From positions 1 to 20,476 of IMG/VR virus record IMGVR_UViG_3300025849_000281: 20,476 bases of DNA. One strand, 5' to 3'. Source of the DNA: a virus. Shown here one piece after another: positions 1 through 6,433 of the stretch; within the stretch, counting starts at the first letter, position 1; every line of letters starts with the position of its first letter. A model generated the notes under the pieces. The model saw only the letters and a list, made by a program, of their open reading frames with translations, searched no databases and was not told where the DNA came from. Made by a program: the position numbers and the translations under genes.

Positions 1-3000
1 TGTTTAATCTCATCACGTGTAATTTTATCATTAGGCTCAAAGATATATGGCTTAGCAAGTGTGTTAAGTTGACTACGTAAGTAGATAACCAAACGTGCTA
101 CGTTAATTCTATCTAAAGCACTTGCGCCTCTTGCACGAGTTTTTTGTCCAAAGTTAACAAGACCTGCACCTGTAATAAACGTAATTGGGTTCACACTGTT
201 TGAATACAAAGTGTCTCTTTGTCCTTCATTAAGTGCTACACTTACAAATTCGCCTTCGTTATTAATATAACCTGTTGAACTTGCATTTGTAATTCCGCCA
301 CGTCTTGTACCTGCTGGTGCAAACCATGGATAACTTACTTGATCGCTTAATGCTATTGTGCGTAGCATCATGTGTGAAGCTGGAACTACAACATTGTTAC
401 CAAAGTTGTCGCTTGCAAATCCTGCAGGATAAAATACACCTAAGTATTCATCTCTACTTACAAGTCCGTTGTCATTATCTTCTACTGCTGTATTAACGTT
501 TGTTCCCCACTCATTTAATGAAGTTGCATCTGGTTTTAGTCTCATTGGACTATCACCTAAGATAAATGCTGTTAAGCCTCTGTCATTATTAAGTGAAATC
601 ATTTCGCCAATTAGTTCTGGATAACCTGGTGTTGCCATTAAGTTAAACAATCTTGATTCATCATCTCTAATTTCATCATTGTTATTAACTACTGCTTGGA
701 TTGCTTGTACAACTACTTTACGTTGTGCTTTACGTCCAAAGCTACCTGAACCGTCTGCTTGATTAGCTGAATCAGTTACCCATCTGTGTGGATAGTAACC
801 GCTCATTGGTACAGCGCCTGCAACGCCCATACGTAAATTATCTGCTGAAGTATCAATGTAGTTACGCTCAAAACGCTTAACATTAAATCCGCTTCTACGT
901 AGGTTCCATAACAACATACCTTTTGGATATAGTGCCGGATCTGGAGCATCTGGGTCTAAGTAGTTACTTGCTACTAATTCTGCAATTGTTCCACTTGGTG
1001 CAACTGTTGCTGTACCACCTGATGTTCCGTAACGTGCATCATCAAAAAGTATACCGTCTTCAGTAGTTTGATCACTAGTGTCGATTGGTGCTCCCCATTT
1101 CTGAGCAGTTGTTCCGCTTAATGCACTGTTGTATTTGTATATTGTTGGATAGTTTTCTAAGTCTGCTGTACTAACCCAAAGATCGCCTGTTACAAGTGCG
1201 CTACCATCTGATTGTACAGTTGGCATACTTGCTGAAACAATAGGTCCTTGATCATCTGCACTTGGATATGCTGTTGCATCATTGTAACCTACCCATGTAG
1301 TACCGTTATGATACATAATATCAACTTCGTCTACAATTGAATTATACCAACGCTGTCCGTCTGCTGCCAACGATGTTGGAGCATTGTCACTTGCAGTATA
1401 TGTTAGTACACGCCAATTTGAAGCTGCAAATTGTTTTGGACTTGTAGCATTTGTTGTTCCATCTACAAAGGATAATCCTGGTGTAGAAGATGAATCAGTT
1501 GCTACATACGGCTTAAACCCAATAGTGTTTAATAATCCGCTTGTATCTACTAAGTTAATTTCGCCGCCTTGTGAATGTGAAATAACAACTTTATTTGCTG
1601 CATCTACACTTGCACTTACGTTTGCAACACCTGCTGCTGTAATTGCACTTGCAATTGTGTCTGCATCTGCTGTTGATCCAGCAGTAGTAGTTACTGTAAC
1701 TGTAACTGGTGCTGACATTGTTGCGCTACCTTTGTTGCTAGACGACATAGTAAATGTAAATGGTCCGCCTGCTCCTGGGGAAACTGCTGTAATTGCTGCA
1801 CTCTTAACTTGAGTAGCACCTGTTGACTGTCTACGATAAATTGTAAATGTACCTAATGGCTGTGCGTCATTTGCAACATTTGTTTTTGCAAAAAGATCGC
1901 CAATTGCTAAATTAGCTCCGCCACCTGTACTATCTAATCCATATAATGCTGATGCATTATTGTCGTACATTGGAGTTGTTTTTGTGTCCCATAGTAGTGT
2001 TTCTGTATTCCAAAGTTTAGTAACAAGTTTTGCACCTGCATTTGGAGTTGTAGTTTTTAACCATACACTACCTGTAGGTCTTGGTGTTGTATCACCTGAT
2101 TTAAATTCTGGCACACTAGTATGTGCTGAAATTTGTAATGCTGGTGGGTTGTATGTTCCTGCTGTAAGTCCTAGTGCAGTAAGTTTATCAGCATCACCTC
2201 CGATAACAACTGGACCGCCTAGTGTACTATCAGAAGCACCTGAACTTGTACCGTCACTGTAAATTTCTAAAAACCCGTCTACAACGTTTGCTGTAATGCC
2301 AGGAATTAATGCACCATTAATGTTATTTTTAACATCAGTAATTGTATTTGCGCCAACACTAATTGCAGTACTATTAATTTCAATGTCTGCTGCAGGTGAT
2401 CCTAAAGTTGGATTAGCAACTGTGCCTTTTACTGTTGGCCAGCTCTTAGTCCAATTATCACTGCCTAGTTCTACCCAAGAACCGCTTGCATTTTTGTACC
2501 AAATTTTATTAAGTGTTGTAACTGCTACAACTGCATAATCGCCTATTGCACCAATTGATGCTTTTGGAGTATAATCTGCACCATCGTAGTCTACAACGTC
2601 AGCTGGTTTTGAAATAACTGTAGGAACTTTATTTGAAAAAGTTTGTCCGCCTGCAGTATTAACTGCGTTTGCATTCCACTGTTGTAATCCAAATAATGAA
2701 TCTTGTGTATCAAACCAATATGTTCCAGCTAACGGATTAGCCGCTGGTGCTGTTGCTGTTGGACTTAGTTCACCTAAATCAATATCAGCACGTACAACGT
2801 ATGCTCTGTTGCTTACACCTAATAATGAATAAGCTGCTTGTAATCCGTATTCGTTTAACTCGCCGCCGTGTACTGGGTTATTACTGCTATCTACTTGGAA
2901 AGTTGGATCTCCAAATGTATCAGCTAAATCTCTTTGTGAAGTTAGCAAGTATGGTTTACCTGCGTTTGCTTTTAATGTACCTTGAGCTGTTCCTGTTCCT

Positions 3001-3122
3001 GCTGCATTAGTTTTATTACTAGCAGAAGCAACAAAAATCATTGGTACGGTACCTGGCTCAGCTGGTGTGTAAAAACTTTCGTCTATTACGCTGACCTGTA
3101 CTCCTGGTGATGTCAATGCCAT
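1..3122 (-). CDS. gp18: Contractile tail sheath protein (T4 gp18-like), C-terminus off the window
   Basis: Forms the contractile outer tube of a T4-type tail. The start is set by ATG at 3122 (protein begins MALTSPGVQVSVIDES), preceded by an AGGAG site about 8 bases upstream and a CTAAATAC late-type box. The frame is open to base 3, giving at least 1040 residues, against about 660 for T4 gp18. The N-terminal ~120 residues (VQV.VID, PGTVPMIFVA, SQRDLADTFGDP, GLQAAYSLLGVSNRAYVVRADIDL) and the part after residue ~730 (KGMLLWNLRRSGFNVKRFERNYID, then RLFNLMATPGYPELI, and LAKPYIFEPNDKITRDE at the edge) are typical sheath sequence. Between them lies a Thr/Ala/Asp-rich insertion of about 600 residues. 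It includes two stretches (about 244-324 and 470-538) that resemble flagellin/hook IN modules and several WYKNASGSW/MYHNGTTWVG-type strand repeats. Identity as sheath is firm. The role of the insertion, probably surface decoration of the tail, is inferred. Confidence 0.9.
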   Translation of the reverse strand, partial: MALTSPGVQVSVIDESFYTPAEPGTVPMIFVASASNKTNAAGTGTAQGTLKANAGKPYLLTSQRDLADTFGDPTFQVDSSNNPVHGGELNEYGLQAAYSLLGVSNRAYVVRADIDLGELSPTATAPAANPLAGTYWFDTQDSLFGLQQWNANAVNTAGGQTFSNKVPTVISKPADVVDYDGADYTPKASIGAIGDYAVVAVTTLNKIWYKNASGSWVELGSDNWTKSWPTVKGTVANPTLGSPAADIEINSTAISVGANTITDVKNNINGALIPGITANVVDGFLEIYSDGTSSGASDSTLGGPVVIGGDADKLTALGLTAGTYNPPALQISAHTSVPEFKSGDTTPRPTGSVWLKTTTPNAGAKLVTKLWNTETLLWDTKTTPMYDNNASALYGLDSTGGGANLAIGDLFAKTNVANDAQPLGTFTIYRRQSTGATQVKSAAITAVSPGAGGPFTFTMSSSNKGSATMSAPVTVTVTTTAGSTADADTIASAITAAGVANVSASVDAANKVVISHSQGGEINLVDTSGLLNTIGFKPYVATDSSSTPGLSFVDGTTNATSPKQFAASNWRVLTYTASDNAPTSLAADGQRWYNSIVDEVDIMYHNGTTWVGYNDATAYPSADDQGPIVSASMPTVQSDGSALVTGDLWVSTADLENYPTIYKYNSALSGTTAQKWGAPIDTSDQTTEDGILFDDARYGTSGGTATVAPSGTIAELVASNYLDPDAPDPALYPKGMLLWNLRRSGFNVKRFERNYIDTSADNLRMGVAGAVPMSGYYPHRWVTDSANQADGSGSFGRKAQRKVVVQAIQAVVNNNDEIRDDESRLFNLMATPGYPELIGEMISLNNDRGLTAFILGDSPMRLKPDATSLNEWGTNVNTAVEDNDNGLVSRDEYLGVFYPAGFASDNFGNNVVVPASHMMLRTIALSDQVSYPWFAPAGTRRGGITNASSTGYINNEGEFVSVALNEGQRDTLYSNSVNPITFITGAGLVNFGQKTRARGASALDRINVARLVIYLRSQLNTLAKPYIFEPNDKITRDEIK

Positions 3123-3152
3123 TTCGTTTCTCCTATTGGACTGTTATTAATA

Positions 3153-3160
3153 GTATTTAG
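3153..3160 (-). promoter_or_regulatory. Late-type promoter box for the sheath gene
   Basis: Read on the minus strand this is CTAAATACTATTA, which matches the core and downstream part of the T4 late consensus TATAAATACTATT. It ends 31 bases before the sheath ATG, leaving room for a leader with the AGGAG ribosome site. The assignment is by similarity and position. Confidence 0.6.
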
Positions 3161-3182
3161 CAGTTACACAGAAAAAGATAGG

Positions 3183-3188
3183 TATAAT
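3183..3188 (+). promoter_or_regulatory. Possible -10 box upstream of the HNH-type gene
   Basis: A perfect TATAAT sits 40 bases before the HNH ATG, but no good -35 hexamer lies 16-18 bases upstream. A strong Shine-Dalgarno-like AGGTGAGG follows at 3211-3218. The gene needs its own promoter because all its neighbours run the other way, so a weak or activator-dependent promoter is plausible. Confidence 0.3.
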
Positions 3189-3228
3189 AGTACCAGAAAA
3201 GGTATCAAAAAGGTGAGGTAAATACAAT

Positions 3229-3564
3229 ATGCGACCATTGTGCAAATGCGGACAACGTCCTGCAGCTATAAATTATAAAAAAGGCAAAAAAGTCTATTAT
3301 AGAAAGCTATGCGAGCGTTGCTTACGTAACGGTGTTAATCATGGTGTACCATTATGGAAACAACGAGGTTACGAGAAAAAGAATATTTGCGAAAAGTGCG
3401 GTTATACTAGTAAACACTTAGAACAATTTAATGTGTTCCATATTGACGGAAATTTAAAAAATTGTAGCCCAACTAATCTAAAAACTATATGTGCAAACTG
3501 CCAAAGAATTATGCAGAAGCAAGGAGTTCGTTGGAAACAAGGCGATCTTGTACCTGACTTTTAA
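3229..3564 (+). CDS. Small HNH-type zinc-finger endonuclease-like protein
   Basis: A 111-residue basic protein with two Cys-pair clusters: C5/C7 with C28/C31, and C54/C57 with C88/C91. Between the second pairs is an HNH-like core FHIDGN (H71, D73, N75) followed by N83 in TNLKT. This is the layout of small phage HNH proteins. The last His of a canonical HNH motif, expected right after the CxxC, is Q92 here, so cleavage activity is not assured. It lies alone on the plus strand between the sheath gene and the dNMP kinase, and its last 56 bases overlap the 3' end of the kinase gene on the other strand. It could be a homing-type free-standing nuclease, or a DNA-binding protein that has lost nuclease activity. 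A strong AGGTGAGG site supports the start. Confidence 0.6.
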   Translation: MRPLCKCGQRPAAINYKKGKKVYYRKLCERCLRNGVNHGVPLWKQRGYEKKNICEKCGYTSKHLEQFNVFHIDGNLKNCSPTNLKTICANCQRIMQKQGVRWKQGDLVPDF

Positions 3565-4120
3565 GTTGTTCTAATGTACCGTGATTATCTATTACAGAAT
3601 CAAAATTTATATTAGCCCAAGCCCATTCTGACTTATGTACATCTTTAGGTTCTACTCCTATATCTTGATACATACGAAACCAAACTGGATCTGCTCCCCT
3701 ACGTACTCTCCATACCTTACCATTTAGTTTTGTAATCATTTTTGCTTCATTAGGAAATCGTACATCTGGAATTACAAAATTTTTCTTAGGATTTTCTATT
3801 AATTGTTGCTTTACTAAACTAACCCATATACCATCAAAGAATCCGTTACGCATACAATCTGTACCAAACTCTTGTAATACTAACCTTGGAGTTACTGTGC
3901 GTTTAGTTTCTTTTGTCCAAAACTCGTCTTGAGTTTCTCGCCATTCTCTTGACTCTGACGAGTCGCCTTCTAACATCTCTCGATCCCAACCAAACACAGT
4001 AGCAACACCGTCTTTAAGTTTATCTGCAAAAGAGATTTTAGTAAACCCGTGTTGTTCAACAAGTATATCAGCGGCTGTACCTTTACCTGATCCAATTAGA
4101 CCACAAATACCAATAATCAT
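3509..4120 (-). CDS. gp1: Deoxynucleoside monophosphate kinase (T4 gene 1 type)
   Basis: Transfers phosphate from ATP to deoxynucleoside monophosphates in the cytoplasm to feed phage DNA synthesis. The 203-residue protein opens with MIIGICGLIGSGKGT, a P-loop at residues 7-15, then KISFADKLKDGVATVFGWDREMLEG, a typical substrate-side segment of this family. It also has DVRFPNEA, the conserved D-x-R-F-x-N-E stretch. T4 gp1 is about 240 residues, so this is a compact but complete version. The start has an AGGAAA site. Uniquely in the window, it is preceded by a perfect sigma70-type promoter, which fits early expression. Its 3' end overlaps the convergent HNH gene by 56 bases. Family assignment is strong, while exact base specificity cannot be read. 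Confidence 0.85.
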   Translation of the reverse strand: MIIGICGLIGSGKGTAADILVEQHGFTKISFADKLKDGVATVFGWDREMLEGDSSESREWRETQDEFWTKETKRTVTPRLVLQEFGTDCMRNGFFDGIWVSLVKQQLIENPKKNFVIPDVRFPNEAKMITKLNGKVWRVRRGADPVWFRMYQDIGVEPKDVHKSEWAWANINFDSVIDNHGTLEQLKSQVQDRLVSNELLASA

Positions 4121-4145
4121 AATAATTTCCTAAGTTAATGTTACT

Positions 4146-4174
4146 ATTATATGATATATTTTATGCGTTGTCAA
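4146..4174 (-). promoter_or_regulatory. Consensus sigma70-type promoter for the dNMP kinase
   Basis: On the minus strand the site reads TTGACA (4169-4174), a 17-base AT-rich spacer, then TATAAT (4146-4151). Both hexamers and the spacer length match the bacterial housekeeping consensus exactly. It occupies the short gap between the stop of the upstream small gene and the kinase start, with the -10 box 25 bases before the ATG. It would be read by unmodified host RNA polymerase. Confidence 0.85.
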
Positions 4175-4177
4175 CCG

Positions 4178-4423
4178 TTAATCGTATCCTAATTTGGCAA
4201 CTGATTCTATTTCTTCAGATAATATTTCGGCTTCGCGAGCTTTGTATGCGGCTTCAAATCCTACAGAGCCGTATTCCATTCTCTCGTTATTACCCCAAAG
4301 TCTTTTAAAATATGAATCGTATAATTGTTCGACAGTAGCGTCTGATTCGGATATGTCAATTAGTTTGCCTTTGACTAACCAGTTGAGTCTGTTGGCTTCT
4401 TTACGTACAAATGGACTGCACAT
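4178..4423 (-). CDS. Small protein of unknown function (81 aa)
   Basis: I do not recognise this protein. It is acidic to mixed-charge and predicted helical (VEQLYDSYFKRLWGNNERMEYGSVGFEAAYKAREAEILSEEIESVAKLGYD), with no membrane segment. The minus-strand reading is preferred over the overlapping plus-strand frame because it has a near-perfect ribosome site (AAGGAGG, 7 bases before the ATG) and a GTAAATAC late-type box upstream. It also fits the strand of both neighbours. It lies between the gp13-like gene and the dNMP kinase, ending just before the kinase promoter. Late expression suggests a virion or assembly role, but nothing in the sequence proves it. Confidence 0.65.
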   Translation of the reverse strand: MCSPFVRKEANRLNWLVKGKLIDISESDATVEQLYDSYFKRLWGNNERMEYGSVGFEAAYKAREAEILSEEIESVAKLGYD

Positions 4424-4446
4424 TGTGGGACCTCCTTGTTACATAT

Positions 4447-4454
4447 GTATTTAC
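4447..4454 (-). promoter_or_regulatory. Late-type promoter box for the 81-aa gene
   Basis: The minus strand reads GTAAATACATA, 23 bases before the ATG at 4423 and followed by the AAGGAGG site. The TAAATA core matches the other late-type boxes in the window, though the first base differs from the GATAAATA form. Confidence 0.4.
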
Positions 4455-4491
4455 AAGGAACCTAAATCGTTAGCGTTAACTTCGAAGTGTT

Positions 4492-5241
4492 TTAGCCTAT
4501 TAGGAAACTGTATCCTGCACCACCAGCAACTTGTGTTTTAACTTCTTCTTCAAGTTTATCCATTTCGCTTTGCGCTTCTGCTTTTAAACTTTGACCGTTT
4601 AAACTTGTTCCACCTTGTGGTCCAGCAATAGTAGCAAATTTTTCTCTTGCTTCTCCTAACATATATTTACAGGCTGCTAATGTATAATCTTTGATCCATT
4701 GTTGAGTTAGATAATCATTCATTAGTTGATCGTCTGGACGATAATTGTAACAGTATAATAGTAGTGTTTCTTCAGCTCGCGGACGTTGTAATAGTGTTAA
4801 TTTTTTAGTCTGTGTGTTCCATTTAAATTCTATAAATGATCCAAACATTCTTCCTACTAGTTCTTGGTATTGACTAAACATATCATATGTAGCTAATCCG
4901 CCCATATTAGAACTTGATAGTAAATATGCGTTTGTGTAGGCTAAGTTAAAAGGTTCAAATATACTTCCACCGTCACCTCCACCTGATCTAGCACCAACAC
5001 TTCTACGGAACAGTTTTCTAACTTCTACTATTTCGTTTGGTAATGTATACTCATTTTGATCTATAACAGTTGGCATAAAGAAATACGACTCTTCTACACT
5101 ATTGTCGCTACGTTGTCTAAAACGTGTGAGTGCTTTTTTTAATGCTGTTTCGTAGTGAATAGGATCGAGCTCAACATCGACCATGCCTCCACCTAGCATT
5201 GCGTGTACGTAATCAAATATTTCTTGCTTTTGTATTGCCAT
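4492..5241 (-). CDS. gp13: Neck / head-completion protein, T4 gp13-like
   Basis: A 249-residue soluble protein. The N-terminal helical part (IFDYVHAMLGGGMVDVELDP, then HYETALKKALTRFRQRSDNSVEESYF) followed by DQNEYTLPNEIVEVRKLFRR has the layout of phage head-tail connector and neck proteins of the gp13 kind. In those, an N-terminal helix bundle precedes a beta sandwich. An FGSFIEFKWNTQTKKLTLLQRP stretch and a short C-terminal helix follow. The start is supported by GGAG upstream and a GATAAATACTATT late promoter. Directly across the divergent gap lies the gp14-like gene, its usual partner. In cyanophage-type genomes such proteins are often only called structural, so the gp13 name rests on architecture and context. 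A conserved virion protein is near certain. Confidence 0.6.
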   Translation of the reverse strand: MAIQKQEIFDYVHAMLGGGMVDVELDPIHYETALKKALTRFRQRSDNSVEESYFFMPTVIDQNEYTLPNEIVEVRKLFRRSVGARSGGGDGGSIFEPFNLAYTNAYLLSSSNMGGLATYDMFSQYQELVGRMFGSFIEFKWNTQTKKLTLLQRPRAEETLLLYCYNYRPDDQLMNDYLTQQWIKDYTLAACKYMLGEAREKFATIAGPQGGTSLNGQSLKAEAQSEMDKLEEEVKTQVAGGAGYSFLIG

Positions 5242-5258
5242 AGTTTAAGTCTCCAATA

Positions 5259-5267
5259 GTATTTATC
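5259..5267 (-). promoter_or_regulatory. Late promoter for the gp13-like gene
   Basis: On the minus strand this is GATAAATACTATT, identical to the T4 late consensus except for the first base. It ends 17 bases before the gp13-like ATG at 5241. It is framed by a perfect 6-base inverted repeat, CCAATA (5253-5258) and TATTGG (5269-5274). Confidence 0.75.
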
Positions 5268-5283
5268 GTATTGGCTTACTAAC

Positions 5284-5291
5284 GATAAATA
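5284..5291 (+). promoter_or_regulatory. Late promoter for the gp14-like operon, overlapping its start
   Basis: GATAAATA on the plus strand is the same core as the divergent late box 17 bases away. Its last base is the A of the first possible ATG (5291). Late transcripts normally begin several bases downstream of this box, so RNA would start at or near the second ATG (5297), giving a leaderless message from this promoter. Confidence 0.65.
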
Positions 5292-6433
5292 TGTATATGC
5301 CAAGATTAAGTTTATACAAGCCACAACGCGGTAATGATTATAGTTTTATAGACAAGCAAGTCTATGAAATGTTCACGGTTGGTGGCACGGATATTAATAT
5401 CCACAAGTTCCTAGGTGCTGAAAATCCTAGTGATGCAGATGCAACTGCTGATCAGCCACAATACGATGCTGTTAAAGAAACTAATATACAAGATTTATTA
5501 TTTCTTGAAAATAGAGATCGTAAGTACGATCCCGATGTTTATACAATGCGTGGCATTTATAATGTGCAAGATATTGATTTTAACCTTAGCCAATTTGGTT
5601 TATTTTTAAGTAATGATACACTATTTTTAACAATACATATTAATAGTAGTGTAAAAACTCTTGGCAGAAAAGTAATGGCAGGTGATGTAGTTGAATTACC
5701 ACATTTAAAAGACGAATATGCACTAAATGATTTATCATTTGCTCTTAAACGCTTTTATGTTGTAGAAGATGTAAACAGAGCTGCAGAAGGTTTTTCACAA
5801 ACTTGGTATCCGCATTTATATAGATTAAAATTAAAACAAATAGTAGATAGCCAAGAATTTAAAGAAATACTCGACTTACCTGCAGAAGAAGGTGCTACAG
5901 GTGGAGACACACTACGTAGTTTGCTTAGTACATATGATAAAGAAATGCAAATTAATAATGCTGTAGTTGCCCAAGCAGAAGCTGATGCACCTAAGGCAGG
6001 ATATGACACTAGCCATTACTATAGTTTGCAACTTGACAAAAATGGCAATACAGAATTAGTAGACACAGACGGGGACAATATACCCGATACTATGCAAAGT
6101 CCTGTTAAGTCAGGATACAACGGATATTTATTAGGTGACGGAATACCAACTAACGGCGAAGCATTTGGACACGGTATATCATTTCCATCTAATACTACAA
6201 CTGGTGATTTCTTCTTGCGTACAGACTTTTCGCCAAATAGACTATTTAGATTTGACGGTACTCGTTGGGTTAAACAAGAAGACAATGTACGCATGACACT
6301 AACTGGTACAAACACACGCACACATCAAAAAGGTACTTTTGTAAACAATACTACAACAAATACTATTGCAGGTGAAACAGTTGAAGAAAGACAGAGTTTG
6401 TCAAAAGCACTTAGACCAAAGGCAGATGAATAA
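5291..6433 (+). CDS. gp14: Neck-type virion structural protein, T4 gp14-like
   Basis: A 380-residue protein. The core (LLFLENRDRKYDPDVYTMRGIYNVQDIDFNLSQFGLFLSNDTLFLTIHINS, then GDVVELPHLKDEY, then ALKRFYVVEDVNRAAEGFSQTWYPHLYRLKLKQI) follows the gp14 order of a KFG-type strand, a GD-V-ELP element and a final YRLK strand. The C-terminal third (FDGTRWVKQEDN) is an extra linker/beta region not in T4 gp14 (256 aa). MPRLSLYKP starts at the second ATG (5297), and either start is possible because the late promoter overlaps the first. No Shine-Dalgarno site is seen. The stop overlaps the next ATG (TAATG). Divergent from the gp13-like gene and two genes before gp15, this keeps a 13-14-15 grouping. It is certainly a virion protein, and the gp14 name is likely but not proven. 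Confidence 0.6.
   Translation: MYMPRLSLYKPQRGNDYSFIDKQVYEMFTVGGTDINIHKFLGAENPSDADATADQPQYDAVKETNIQDLLFLENRDRKYDPDVYTMRGIYNVQDIDFNLSQFGLFLSNDTLFLTIHINSSVKTLGRKVMAGDVVELPHLKDEYALNDLSFALKRFYVVEDVNRAAEGFSQTWYPHLYRLKLKQIVDSQEFKEILDLPAEEGATGGDTLRSLLSTYDKEMQINNAVVAQAEADAPKAGYDTSHYYSLQLDKNGNTELVDTDGDNIPDTMQSPVKSGYNGYLLGDGIPTNGEAFGHGISFPSNTTTGDFFLRTDFSPNRLFRFDGTRWVKQEDNVRMTLTGTNTRTHQKGTFVNNTTTNTIAGETVEERQSLSKALRPKADE

Noticed and set aside
1384-2538. Several plus-strand open frames of 80-142 codons opposite the sheath gene
   Set aside because: They lie antisense to the Thr/Ala-rich sheath insertion, have no ribosome sites, and their low-complexity Val/Ala/Ser sequences are what the reverse reading of such codons gives.
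4479-4488. ACTTCGAAGT palindrome in the gap before the gp13-like stop, considered as a terminator
   Set aside because: The stem is only a few pairs, there is no following T-run in either direction, and it may be chance.
4194-4541. Plus-strand 115-codon frame opposite the 81-aa gene
   Set aside because: It has no ribosome site and crosses into the gp13-like gene. The minus-strand frame has AAGGAGG and a late-type box.
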